Of a stretch of DNA of 64,000 nucleotides, positions 1 to 9,652 are shown one piece after another. Every line of letters starts with the position of its first letter. The stretch's first letter is position 1. Location: NCBI GenBank assembly GCA_963709665.1, contig CAVPWU010000003.1:124001-188000 (forward strand). Direction: 5' to 3'. Source of the stretch: DASZIT01 sp963709665. GTDB lineage: Bacteria; Actinomycetota; Acidimicrobiia; Acidimicrobiales; RAAP-2. The translations under genes were made by a program, and so were the position numbers. The notes beneath the pieces are model-generated. The model made no database searches. It was given only the letters and a program-made list of their open reading frames with translations, and was not told the origin of the DNA.

Positions 1-1444
<1,444 letters not shown>

Positions 1445-1577
1445 GTGGGTCACAAGACTATTCCTGCGTTCCTTGTCGGCTGGGGTTGGGTGGACGGGTT
1501 GCGGTGGAGAGGTGTGCGGGTGGGCGACGCCGCCGCCCCCGGCGGGCGGCCGTTCGGCGGCGTCAGGAGCGACGGCG

Positions 1578-3107
1578 TCATGAGCTCTGCCCGGCGTCGG
1601 CCAGGACGTCCCCGAGGATGGCCTTGACGATGGGGCCGGAGACGGCGGCGCCGGTGGCGCTGCCGACCTGGTTGGGGACGACCACGGCGATGGCCACCTT
1701 CTGCTGGGTCTGGCCCACCGGGGCGAAGGCGATCAGCCAGTCGGTGGTGAACTGGGGGTCGGGCCCGAAGGAGCCGGTCTGGGCGGTGCCGGTCTTGGCC
1801 GCCACGTCCCAGTTGGCCGGGAAGACCTTGGCCGCCGTCCCCGAGGCCACCACCCCCTGCATGAAGGTGGTGAGGGTGGCGGCGGTCTGGGCCGACACCG
1901 ACCGCTGCCACGGCTGGGGGGTGTAGCTCTCCACCAGGTTGCCCTGCGAGTCGCGGATCTGGGCCATGACGTGGGGGGTCATCTCCACCCCGCCGTTGGC
2001 GATGGCGCCGGCCACCATGGCCATCTGCAACGGGGTGGCCAGCACGTTCTCCTGGCCGATGGCCGACTTCATCAGGCCGGGGATGTCGTCGGCGAAGTCG
2101 GCCACGGTGCCGAAGTGCGAGGCCAGGACGGTGGACGGCGGCATGTCCAGCGGGGGCTTCTGGTTGAACCCGTAGAGCTGGGCCTGGTTGACCAGCACCG
2201 TGGCCCCCAGCTGCTGCCCGATGGAGGCGAAGTCGGCGTCGCACGACTCCACCAGCAGCTGCTCGAGGGTGCCCGGGCCGTTGGCCGGGCACAGCTCCGA
2301 GTGGTAGTTGGTCAGCTTCTGCGGGGTGGTGCCGGTGTCGGGCAGGAGGATGAACGGCACCGACGGGTAGATCATGTTGGTGAGGGTGGGGCTGGTCTCC
2401 AGCACCGCCGAGGTGGTCACCACCTTGAAGCTCGACCCCGGGGCGAAGAAGTCGTTGTAGGTGCCGGCCCGGAGGGGGTTGCCGGGCTGGGCGTTGTACG
2501 CCTGCCAGTAGGCGATCTCCTTGGAGATGGTCTGGGAGACCAGGGGGTTGGGGTCGAAGGTGGGGTTGGAGTACATCGCCTCGATGGCCCCGGTGGCCGG
2601 ATCGAGCACCACGGCGGCCGCCCCGAGCGCCCCGTTGTCCCCGGCGTTGAGGGCGGTGGCCACCTGCAGCTGGAGCCGGGAGCTCATGGTCAGGGTCACG
2701 TTGTCGGTGACCGTGCTGTTGGACAGCAGGTCCTGCAGGGTCTTGGCCGGCTTGTTGTGGGCCTCGAGGTACCGGTTGTACTCGGCCTCCACCCCGTTGA
2801 AGTTGCCGTAGTTGATGGAGTCGAACCCCACCGTCTGGGCGAACAGGGTGGCGGTGTCGGTGGGATAGACCCGCTGGTACTTGTAGCTGCTCCCCGGCGG
2901 GGCCAGCACCGACTGGGCCAGCGTCACCCCGTCCGCCGAGATGATCGAGCCGCGGGGCTGGCTGCGCTCGGCCACCACCACCCGGGGGTTGTCGGGACTG
3001 TTGGCCAGGGAGCTGGCCTTGAGCACCTGGATGTTGTTCAGCTGGACGAAGAGCGCCACGAAGCAGAGCACCATGAAGATCCCCAGCCGACGGATCCGCT
3101 TCTCCAT
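1578..3107 (-). CDS. pbpA: class B penicillin-binding protein PbpA (peptidoglycan transpeptidase)
   Basis: 509-residue D,D-transpeptidase that cross-links peptidoglycan in the periplasm. One N-terminal membrane helix (about 8-28) anchors it; a dimerisation domain is followed by the transpeptidase fold. SxxK is S225-SF-K228 and KTG is 438-440 (KTGTAQTG). The second motif, normally SxN, reads S288-C-D290, an Asp replacing the usual Asn. The start overlaps the pstP stop by one base (ATGA), showing translational coupling. In most actinobacteria rodA lies between pstP and pbpA; here it is absent. The family assignment is firm, but activity with the SCD motif is untested. Confidence 0.93.
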   Translation of the reverse strand: MEKRIRRLGIFMVLCFVALFVQLNNIQVLKASSLANSPDNPRVVVAERSQPRGSIISADGVTLAQSVLAPPGSSYKYQRVYPTDTATLFAQTVGFDSINYGNFNGVEAEYNRYLEAHNKPAKTLQDLLSNSTVTDNVTLTMSSRLQLQVATALNAGDNGALGAAAVVLDPATGAIEAMYSNPTFDPNPLVSQTISKEIAYWQAYNAQPGNPLRAGTYNDFFAPGSSFKVVTTSAVLETSPTLTNMIYPSVPFILLPDTGTTPQKLTNYHSELCPANGPGTLEQLLVESCDADFASIGQQLGATVLVNQAQLYGFNQKPPLDMPPSTVLASHFGTVADFADDIPGLMKSAIGQENVLATPLQMAMVAGAIANGGVEMTPHVMAQIRDSQGNLVESYTPQPWQRSVSAQTAATLTTFMQGVVASGTAAKVFPANWDVAAKTGTAQTGSFGPDPQFTTDWLIAFAPVGQTQQKVAIAVVVPNQVGSATGAAVSGPIVKAILGDVLADAGQSS

Positions 3108-4444
3108 CAGGGGTGCCCCGCCACGGTGGTGCTGGTGGTGGAGGAGGCGCCGGGCACCGCCGTGCTGGTGGTGGTGGGGGGTGGCGGCAGGGTGGAGGTG
3201 GTGGTGTGGGTGGCGTTGTAGTCAGCCCGCAGGCCGGCCACGTAGGACTGGGCCGCCTTCAGGGAGGACTCCTGCACGCCGGACTCCACCGCCGGCAGGT
3301 AGGTGGGGTTGACGTCGCTGGTGGTCACCCCGGTGCGCTCCACCAGGCGGGGCTCGAACCACAGCAGGCCGCCGACCCGGCCCTGGTAGATGATCAGCTC
3401 GTTGCCGGAGTTGGTGCCGTCGGGGTTGAGGGCCACGAAGTAGGAGTTCATGTCGAACCAGCGGACGGCGAAGAGGGCGCCGCCCACGATGGCCACGAAC
3501 AGGATGATGAACAGCAGGGTGCGGAAGGTGATCAGGCGGCGCCCCCGGCGGCGGCGGCGGTCGCGGCGCTTGGCCTTGCGGACCTCGCGGCGGCTGGGGA
3601 GGCTGGCCTCGGGGACCGGCACCGGTCGGCGGTCCTCGACGGGGGTCTCGACGCCGGGTGCCACCACAGGGACGAAGTCGGACGACACCGCCGCCACCGC
3701 CGGCGTGGACCCGCTGTCCTCCTCGCCGATGACCACGTCCACCACCACCGCGGTGATGTTGTCGGAGCCGCCGTGGGTGCGGGCCGCCCGGACCAGCAGA
3801 TCGGCGGCATCCTGCGGCTCGGCCACGGTGGCCAGGATCTCGATGATCTGGCTGTCGCCCAGCTCGTTGGTCAGGCCGTCGCTGCAGAGCAGGAACCGGT
3901 CGCCCCGGGTGGGACGGATCCGCCACAGGTCCACGTCCACGTCGGGCGACACGCCGAGCGCCCGGGTGAGGATGTGCCGGTGGGGGTGGACCATGGCCTC
4001 GGCGGAGGTCAGCTCCCCGTTCTGGACCATCTCCTCGGCCAGGCTGTGGTCGTGGGTGACCTGGGTGAGCTCGCGGTCGTGGAACCGGTAGGAGCGGGAG
4101 TCCCCCACGTTGACCAGGGCCAACACGTCGCGGCCACCTTCGTCGACCAGGGCCACCGCCGTCAGGGTGGTGCCCATGCCCCGGAGCTCGGTGCGCTCGA
4201 GGCTGCGCTCCCACACCGCGGTGTTGGCGCTGACCACCGCCTCGCGTAGCCCCACCCCGGTGGGCTGGCGGCCGAAGGCGGCGGTGAGGGCGTCGATGGC
4301 CACCCGGGAGGCCACCTCGCCGCCGGCGTGGCCGCCCATGCCGTCGGCCACCGCGAAGAGGCTCGAGGTCTCGAGGGCCAGGTCCTGGTTGGACGACCGC
4401 ACCAGGCCGACATCGGTGGCCGACCCCGATCGGAGGACGGTCAT
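3107..4444 (-). CDS. pstP: PP2C-family Ser/Thr phosphatase PstP
   Basis: 445-residue metal-dependent phosphatase, expected to reverse PknB phosphorylation. The N-terminal PP2C domain (about 1-240) shows TDVGLVRSSNQD, DGMGGHAGGEVAS and SDGLTNE/GGSDNIT metal-binding motifs. A basic linker leads to one membrane helix at about 305-330 and an extracytoplasmic tail ending in Thr/Ser/Pro-rich low-complexity sequence. Length and topology match actinobacterial PstP. It starts two bases after the fhaB stop and overlaps pbpA by one base, so it belongs to the same operon. Confidence 0.95.
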   Translation of the reverse strand: MTVLRSGSATDVGLVRSSNQDLALETSSLFAVADGMGGHAGGEVASRVAIDALTAAFGRQPTGVGLREAVVSANTAVWERSLERTELRGMGTTLTAVALVDEGGRDVLALVNVGDSRSYRFHDRELTQVTHDHSLAEEMVQNGELTSAEAMVHPHRHILTRALGVSPDVDVDLWRIRPTRGDRFLLCSDGLTNELGDSQIIEILATVAEPQDAADLLVRAARTHGGSDNITAVVVDVVIGEEDSGSTPAVAAVSSDFVPVVAPGVETPVEDRRPVPVPEASLPSRREVRKAKRRDRRRRRGRRLITFRTLLFIILFVAIVGGALFAVRWFDMNSYFVALNPDGTNSGNELIIYQGRVGGLLWFEPRLVERTGVTTSDVNPTYLPAVESGVQESSLKAAQSYVAGLRADYNATHTTTSTLPPPPTTTSTAVPGASSTTSTTVAGHP

Positions 4445-4445
4445 C

Positions 4446-4946
4446 TCACTTCCCCACCTCGAACACGGTGCCGCCCACCTGGAGGAGGTCGCCCTTCTCG
4501 ATCCGGGTCCGCTCGGCGATGCGCTCGGTGTTCACCCAGGTCCCGTTGGTGGAGCCGAGGTCCTCCACCCAGAGGTCGCCGTCCAGCCGGAACAGGCGGG
4601 CGTGGAGGTTGGAGGCGAAGGTGTCGTAGTCGATGGGGACACCGCAGCCGGGGGCCCGGCCGACGGTCACCTCCTCGCCGACGTCGTAGATGCGGCCGGT
4701 GTGCTCCTCGGGTCGCACCACGTGGAGGCGGAGGCGCCGGCCCCGGCGGGCCTTGCCCACGATGGCCGGGTCGAGCTCGTCGTCCTTGTCACGCCGGCGC
4801 TTGCGCTTCAGCGGCCGCACCTCGATCCACACCGCCCGGACCACCCACATGAAGAACAGCCAGAGCAGCAGGATCACCCCGTACTCCAGCACGCGCAGGA
4901 CGGGCGTATCGGAGGGTCCCGGGAGTGCCACCAGGTACAGATGCAT
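4446..4946 (-). CDS. fhaB: FHA-domain protein FhaB/FipA-like, membrane-anchored
   Basis: 166 residues from ATG at 4946. An N-terminal hydrophobic helix (about 15-40) is followed by a basic stretch (KRKRRRDKDDE) and a C-terminal FHA domain with GR, N-x-H and GSTNGTWVN signatures, which binds phosphothreonine on partners. In mycobacteria FhaB/FipA is phosphorylated by the kinase of this cluster and acts at the septum and in elongation. The gap to the pstP start is two bases and to the fhaA stop 23 bases. Longer reading into the fhaA region is only open frame and lacks family resemblance. Confidence 0.9.
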   Translation of the reverse strand: MHLYLVALPGPSDTPVLRVLEYGVILLLWLFFMWVVRAVWIEVRPLKRKRRRDKDDELDPAIVGKARRGRRLRLHVVRPEEHTGRIYDVGEEVTVGRAPGCGVPIDYDTFASNLHARLFRLDGDLWVEDLGSTNGTWVNTERIAERTRIEKGDLLQVGGTVFEVGK

Positions 4947-4969
4947 CGAGGTTCGGGTGCCCGGGACCG

Positions 4970-5635
4970 TCAGGACGTCTCGAACCGGAGGTATGTCGTC
5001 CCGATGGCGATCTCGTCGCCGTCCTCGAGGACCCGCTGGCGGACCGGGGCACCGTTGACCCGGGTGCCGTTGGTGGAGTCGAGGTCGACCACCACCACGT
5101 CGTCGCCGGACCGCCGGATCTCGGCGTGGCGGCGGCTGGCGTTGGGGTCGGACACCACCACGGTGGACTCGGGCAGGCGCCCGATGGTGATGGGATCGGC
5201 ACCCAGCACCAGGCGGCCGCCGTCGGTGAGGACGACGGACGCCGGCGAGAGGGTGGAGGGGCCCTCGCGGACCTCGGAGACGACGGTGAAGCGGCCTCGG
5301 CGCTGGCGGGGGTCGTCGACGGCGGAGACGGTGACCGGGCCCACGAACACGTAGTCCTCGGCGCGGGCGTGCTCGCGGGCGGCCTCCTCGAGCTCGCGGA
5401 CCAGGGCGTCGAGGAAGCTCTCGAAGCGCTCGAAGTCGGAGGCGGAGAGGTAGACGATGAAGGCGTTGGGCGCGATCAGACCCTGGACGCTCAGCCGTCG
5501 CTGGAGGTCCATCTCCCTGGTGAGGCGACGGCCGATCTCCACCGGATGGAGCTCGCCTCGAAAGGCCTTGGAGAACGTGCCGTCGACGATGCGCTCGAGG
5601 CGCCCTTCGAACCGTTGAAGTCCCATGCTGGGCAC
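4970..5635 (-). CDS. fhaA: FHA-domain protein FhaA (DUF3662 plus FHA)
   Basis: 221 residues. The N-terminal DUF3662 domain (about 1-120, starting GLQRFEGRLERIVDGTFSKAF) is followed directly by a C-terminal FHA domain (about 145-221) with IGR, SRRHAEI and DSTNGTRVNG. The long disordered linker of mycobacterial FhaA is nearly absent, which is common outside that genus. FhaA links PknB signalling to the lipid II flippase MviN and PBPs. It is first in the minus-strand operon; its promoter should lie in 5636-5787, upstream of the oppositely oriented tRNA. Confidence 0.93.
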   Translation of the reverse strand: MPSMGLQRFEGRLERIVDGTFSKAFRGELHPVEIGRRLTREMDLQRRLSVQGLIAPNAFIVYLSASDFERFESFLDALVRELEEAAREHARAEDYVFVGPVTVSAVDDPRQRRGRFTVVSEVREGPSTLSPASVVLTDGGRLVLGADPITIGRLPESTVVVSDPNASRRHAEIRRSGDDVVVVDLDSTNGTRVNGAPVRQRVLEDGDEIAIGTTYLRFETS

Positions 5636-5787
5636 AGCCTACCGGTGCCAACCTCCTGGTAGGCGGTAGGGGAGGCAAATTCCCCGGCCTCGCGGCCACC
5701 GGCCCGATTCCGCCAGCCTGGGCGGGTCCGCCGGCACTCGGCGTGGCCGGAGCCGCCGAATTGTCGGGTAATCTCGTCCGGTCGCTC

Positions 5788-5874
<87 letters not shown>

Positions 5875-5954
5875 CCCACCACTACCAACGCGGTCACCTG
5901 GCCGATCCCGCCACCTGGCCGCCGCTGGATCAGATCAACTGCTCCCCGCTGAGA

Positions 5955-5986
5955 AGCGCACAACCGGTAGAGCGCACAACCGGTAG
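5955..5986. repeat. perfect 16-bp tandem duplication
   Basis: AGCGCACAACCGGTAG occurs twice head to tail (5955-5970 and 5971-5986), about 80 bases after the tRNA-Leu CCA end. It lies in non-coding sequence at the left edge of the island. It could be a recombinase or regulator binding pair, or a simple duplication. Confidence 0.8.
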
Positions 5987-6099
5987 AGGGTTGTCGGGTC
6001 ATGGTGCGGTCAGAGCCGCGGATCCGCCCAGATCGGTTCAGATGGAGGCTCCCGGAGCCTTGATGACACGCAGGCACCGGGTCGCCCGTTCGGCGACGA

Positions 6100-6400
6100 G
6101 ATCTCTCAGCCTGCCCGGCATCGGGCGCTCCAGGGCGATGATCTCGGCCTCGTTGCGGGGGTACGAAGACGGCGTTGTCGAGGGTGGTTCCTCCGATCCA
6201 GACAGGGCTCTCGCGTAGGTCTCCGGGTCGCAGATGTTGGCCGCGTACGCCCCGACAGAAGGATCCCGTGCATCTCGCGGAAGCGCCGGATCGAAACGGG
6301 AAAACCATCGTGAACCCGTGGGCCCGTGGACATCCCCGACGAGGATGCGGTCCCTGAGACCCGGCTCACCCTGGATCTCGATCGTTGATCGAAAGGCCCG
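6100..6400 (-). pseudogene. remnant of a Fic-family protein (N-terminal part only)
   Basis: On the minus strand one frame reads RFREMHGILLSG and, after a one-base shift in a G run, another reads RGVRGQHLRPGDLRESPVWI then GGTTLDNAVFVPP. Joined, these match the segment before the Fic core of Fic/DOC adenylyltransferases (MHxILLxGVRGxxxxPGxxRxSxVWIGG). A further shift seems to lead into RNEAEIIALERPMPGRLRDL. The catalytic HPFxxGNGR motif is not present anywhere nearby, so only a decayed N-terminal piece remains. The exact ends are uncertain. No partner antitoxin was seen. Confidence 0.55.
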
Positions 6401-6457
6401 ACTCGGCCGGGCAGACCAGCGTCTACCTCTCAGCTCTGGAGGCGGAGAGATGGGGCC

Positions 6458-6476
6458 CTCAGCTGATTCAGCTGAG
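6458..6476. repeat. 19-bp perfect palindrome with one central base
   Basis: CTCAGCTGA-T-TCAGCTGAG. It contains AGCTGAGGA with the following bases, a 9-mer that recurs at 7937 and 13822 in this island. It lies about 130 bases upstream of the start of the small gene at 6609 and could be an operator. Confidence 0.6.
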
Positions 6477-6608
6477 GAGTCTCCCGGTAAAGGTAAGTTC
6501 GACCTCACGGTCGACCTTGCCGACCTTCATTTTTCAATTCGATCCACAGCCTTGATCGGCCGGCACGTACCGTCGTGGGACGGCCAGAAACGACTCGGAA
6601 GGACCTCA

Positions 6609-6935
6609 GTGAACTTCATTGCCAAACGACGAGCGGCGCTGTGGGTCGGCAAGCTGGAACGGTGGGCCAAACAGGAGGTCGAGCAGCACCAGCAGGCCGG
6701 CCCGAAGGGCAAGAGCAAGCTCGACCACCACGGGATGTACTGCCTCGGCGTTCTCGACGCGATCGCCATCGCCCGGGGTGACAGGTCCCCCCGGGCGGCC
6801 ATGCCCAAGGACCGCGATCAGCGCCAGGGGTTGGCCGACGCCAACAACCTCATCCGCAAGGTGCTGACCACCGGTCGGATCCCCGGCAAGAACTTCGTCG
6901 AACTGCTCGGCGACACCGATCCGGTCAAGAAGTAG
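6609..6935 (+). CDS. small conserved-looking hypothetical protein
   Basis: 108 residues starting at GTG 6609, chosen because GGAAGGA (6597-6603) sits at proper ribosome-binding distance; longer reading upstream is low-quality. The protein is basic and helical, with VNFIAKRRAALWVGKLERWA, a Gln/Glu/Lys-rich stretch and a C-terminal half including AMPKDRDQRQGLADANNLIR. No signal peptide or membrane helix. I do not recognise the family. It sits between the Fic remnant and the toxin-antitoxin pair and may be island cargo or part of an older system. Confidence 0.6.
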   Translation: MNFIAKRRAALWVGKLERWAKQEVEQHQQAGPKGKSKLDHHGMYCLGVLDAIAIARGDRSPRAAMPKDRDQRQGLADANNLIRKVLTTGRIPGKNFVELLGDTDPVKK

Positions 6936-7013
6936 AGCCTGGCCCATCTTCTCAAACACGCATCAGTCGCCTGGCCGATAGCGCACACGCCGGTGAGGAT
7001 GCCCGAACTTCGG

Positions 7014-7042
7014 TTGACTTGTACGCTCATCAGGCGTACAAC
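7014..7042 (+). promoter_or_regulatory. candidate promoter and palindromic operator of the toxin-antitoxin pair
   Basis: TTGACT (7014-7019) and TACAAC (7037-7042) are 17 bases apart, like -35 and -10 boxes. An exact inverted repeat TTGTACGC/GCGTACAA (7019-7026 and 7034-7041, 7-base spacer) covers the spacer and the -10. This is where a DUF1778 ribbon-helix-helix antitoxin would bind to repress its own operon. Confidence 0.7.
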
Positions 7043-7049
7043 TGAGACG

Positions 7050-7340
7050 ATGGAGCACCCAGTGGGATCTCGCACCGCCAAGACCGAACGACTTGCCGTT
7101 CGCCTGACGCGAGGTCAGGACGAGCTCGTTCGCCGTGCTGCTGAGGCTCGCGGAGAACAGCTTTCTGAATACGTGGTCCGGCATGTGGTCGAAGCGGCCG
7201 AGACTGACTTGGCTGATCGTCGGGTGTTTCTCTTAGAGGATGCAGCGTGGATTGAGCTTCAGGCCCGCCTCTCTGCGTCACCGGCCCTCAAGCCACGGCT
7301 CTCCAAGCTGCTCGGGAATCCTTCGGTCCTTGAGAAGTAG
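7050..7340 (+). CDS. tacA: DUF1778 ribbon-helix-helix antitoxin (TacA-like)
   Basis: 96 residues from ATG 7050 (GTG 7062, with GGAG before it, is an alternative start). The N-terminal RHH region KTERLAVRLTRGQDELVRRA and the C-terminal FLLEDAAWIELQARL segment match DUF1778 antitoxins, where the N-terminus binds DNA as a dimer and the C-terminal tail blocks the acetyltransferase toxin. It is followed immediately by the toxin, and the inverted repeat at 7019-7041 is its expected operator. AT-richer than the flanking chromosome. Confidence 0.9.
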   Translation: MEHPVGSRTAKTERLAVRLTRGQDELVRRAAEARGEQLSEYVVRHVVEAAETDLADRRVFLLEDAAWIELQARLSASPALKPRLSKLLGNPSVLEK

Positions 7341-7832
7341 TTGGAGTATTCGCCTCCCGTACTGCTCACCCCTGACCACGTAGTTAAGGGCTTCGCTTGT
7401 GGCAAGCCGGCCCTCGACCATTGGATCGGCAAGAGGGAGAAGAGCAACCAGGAATCTGGGACGAGTCGCACCTGGGTGGTGGTTGACGACTCAGGGGTAG
7501 TCGTCGGGTATTACGCGTCGGCCACTGGTTCCCTCATTCGACAGCAGGCAACCTCGAGGGTCAGGAAGAACCAACCTGAGGAGATTCCGGCCATCCTGCT
7601 GGGACGACTCGCTGTTGACGAGAAGCATCGCGAGGCTGGATTGGGATCTGCTCTCCTCAAGCATTTCATTCTGAAGAGTATTGAAGTGGCAGAACTGGTT
7701 GGCGTTCGCATCCTGTTGGTCCACGCCATGGACGAGGATGCACGCAGCTTCTACCTGCATTTCGATTTTGAGCCGTCCCCGATGGACGATCTCACACTCA
7801 TGCTCCTCCTCTCAGATGTCCTGGCGGGGTGA
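7341..7832 (+). CDS. tacT: GNAT acetyltransferase toxin (TacT-like)
   Basis: 163 residues, starting TTG immediately after the antitoxin stop. Family members acetylate charged tRNA and halt translation. Family signatures are FACGKPALDHWI, GTSRTWVVVDD, GYYASATGS, LLGRLAVDEKHREAGLGSAL (acetyl-CoA loop about 93-105) and the late Tyr138 in ARSFYLHFDF, equivalent to the catalytic Tyr of TacT. Full length, no frameshift. The zero-base gap to the antitoxin implies tight translational coupling. This is the best-preserved system in the island. Confidence 0.92.
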   Translation: MEYSPPVLLTPDHVVKGFACGKPALDHWIGKREKSNQESGTSRTWVVVDDSGVVVGYYASATGSLIRQQATSRVRKNQPEEIPAILLGRLAVDEKHREAGLGSALLKHFILKSIEVAELVGVRILLVHAMDEDARSFYLHFDFEPSPMDDLTLMLLLSDVLAG

Positions 7833-7921
7833 CCGATTATCTAACTTGTCCGGCTCCGGTCGGCTGCAGCTCCCATCCGGGATCTCCCCGTACGTCACCT
7901 GTCCTACCGGCCTCGGTGCGG

Positions 7922-7946
7922 TTCCTCAGCTTCAGTAGCTGAGGAA
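7922..7946. repeat. perfect 10-bp hairpin
   Basis: TTCCTCAGCT/AGCTGAGGAA around a 5-base loop (TCAGT). No T run follows, so it is not a clear intrinsic terminator. The right arm starts a segment, AGCTGAGGA followed by CCTATGAAGCTGAG (7937-7965), that recurs at 13822-13850. Confidence 0.65.
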
Positions 7947-8108
7947 GACGCCTATGAAGCTGAGAACAACATCCAGGTCAAGGGGCGCCTAGCTGCGCTT
8001 ATTTCGATCGTCCCCAATGGCCGTGCCTCGTACGTGCCACAGTCGCAGCTGAGTCATGCCCCGTCCGCTTCGAACAAGCCCGTGCCGTGACCAGCGAAGG
8101 GCTTCCCC

Positions 8109-8499
8109 TCATGCTGTCGCCGCCGGCAGGCATGCGGCGAGGCGCTCAGCAATCTGAATCACTTGGTCCCGACTCAGGGGCCCTGTCTCGGCGATCATCT
8201 CGGAGAGCTTGCGAGGCCACGTTACCAGGACACCGCCCAGTTGGAACGGCTTGGCGAACAGGCCCCATTCAGAGTCAACGAAACACAGGGCGGACTTGAT
8301 GGGGATATCGGCATCCTCGATGGCAGCGAGCACGGCGTCGATCTGTTTGGCGAGTCCACCAACGAGCTTCGACTGATCCCGACCGTTCACATAGAGACGG
8401 TGATCCGTCTTGAGCCATCCACCGACATCGCGAAGCTCGACCTTCCCTTTGTAGCTCTTGGCATCCACGATCCAGATTCCAGAAGCTGCGACGACTAGG
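8109..8499 (-). pseudogene. NERD-domain protein, C-terminal half (split by IS481-type element)
   Basis: Minus-strand frame that would read VVAASGIWIVDAKSYKGKVE, then DVGGWLK, LYVNGRDQSKLV, ALCFVDSEWG and VTWPRKL. These are the second half of the nuclease-related NERD domain and its C-terminal extension (D-x-K active-site strand in VDAKSY). The first half lies at 9564-10117 on the same strand; a 1058-bp insertion sits between. Joining the halves across one copy of the target duplication restores NIDHLVV...SGIWIVDAK. Family members are predicted nucleases often found in mobile or defence contexts. Non-functional as drawn. Confidence 0.85.
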
Positions 8500-9557
8500 T
8501 GTTCTACCCACGGACCTTGTTGACGCGGAGGTCCCCCAGATGAAGTGAGCCCCCGAGGCAGTGTGGAGCTGTCTAGACCACCACACAGCCATCGGGAGGC
8601 TCACCGTGCACCGTAATGCTCCGCTCACCCCAGAAGGCCGACTTCGGCTCTGCAACATGATCGAGGACGGCTGGCCAGTGGCCACTGCCGCCGAATCCAT
8701 GCGGATCTCCCGCCAGACCGCCCACAAGTGGTGGAGGCGCTATCAGGAGGCAGGCATCGCCGGTCTGGAGGATCGGTCCAGTCGACCCCGACGGTGTCCG
8801 ACCAGGACACCGGATCGCCTGGAGCGTCGAATCGTTGAGCTCCGGCGGCGCCACCAGCTGGGCCCGGCCCGCCTGGCCCCGAGGGTGGGGGTGCCGGCCT
8901 CCACCCTCCACCGGGTGCTGCAGCGCCACGGGGTGAGCCGGCTGTCGGACCTCGACCGCAAGGGAGGCCGGGTCATCCGGCGGATCGAGACCACCCACCC
9001 CGGTGAGCTGGTCCATGTCGACGTGAAGAAGCAGGCCAAGATCCCCAAAGGTGGTGGCTGGAAGGTGAATGGCAGAGCGGGCAGCTTGACCAACGGCAAG
9101 GGCGGACGGCCACGCGTCGGCTACGCCTACATCCACTCGGCCATCGACGCCTACAGCCGGCTGGCCTACTCCGAGATCCATGCCAATGAGCAGGCCACCA
9201 CCGCCATCGCCTTCTGGCGCCGGGCCCGGGAGTTCTTCGCCAGCTACGGCATCACCGTCGAGCGGGTGCTCAGTGACAACGGCGCCTGCTACCGGGCCAA
9301 GGACTTCACCGCCGAGCTCGTCACGGCCGGGATCAAGCACAGGTTCACCCGGCCCTACCGACCCCAGACCAACGGCAAGGTCGAACGCTTCAACCGGACT
9401 CTCCAGAACGAGTGGGCCTACGCCCGTCCCTACCGTTCAGAGGCCGCCAGACCCGGGCCCTGGACACCTGGCTCCACATGTACAACCATCATCGGCACCA
9501 CACGGCCATCGAGGGGACCACCCGTCAGTCGTGTCAACAACCTGGTGGGGCAGAACA
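8500..9557 (+). mobile_element. IS481-family insertion sequence inserted in a NERD-domain gene
   Basis: 1058 bp. Ends are TGTTCT...AGAACA; about 28 terminal bases form imperfect inverted repeats sharing TGTTCT, CCC and TTGTTGAC. The left flank ACTAGG (8494-8499) and right flank ACAAGG (9558-9563) look like a 6-bp target duplication with one change, and ACTAGG fits the NCTAGN preference known for IS481. The element carries one DDE transposase read on the plus strand, opposite to the host gene. Both transposase and flanks have small mutations, so the insertion is not very recent. Confidence 0.85.
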
Positions 9558-9652
9558 ACAAGGTGGTCGATGTTTGCTCGGCTGCGAGGAATGCGGCGAT
9601 CGTGAAGCATGACCGCACGGTCACCGACGGTTCGCAGCAGGTGCGCTGCTAG
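8606..9652 (+). pseudogene. IS481-family DDE transposase, with two compensating frameshifts
   Basis: Start GTG 8606 with GGGAGG just upstream. An N-terminal helix-turn-helix (AAESMRISRQTAHKWWRRY) is followed by an RNase H-like core with D139 (VHVDVKK), D224 (LSDNGACY) and E260 (GKVERFN), a DD35E arrangement. After EWAYARPYRSE the frame is lost at a C run (9452-9454), the adjacent frame carries ALDTWLHMYNHHRHHTAI, and a G run (9513-9516) returns it to PPVSRVNNLVGQ. The original frame then runs past the IS end to a stop at 9652. Probably inactive unless the shifts are sequence errors. Confidence 0.85.

Noticed and set aside
7922..7946. intrinsic terminator after the toxin gene
   Set aside because: Strong stem but 90 bases away and without a T run; kept only as a repeat.
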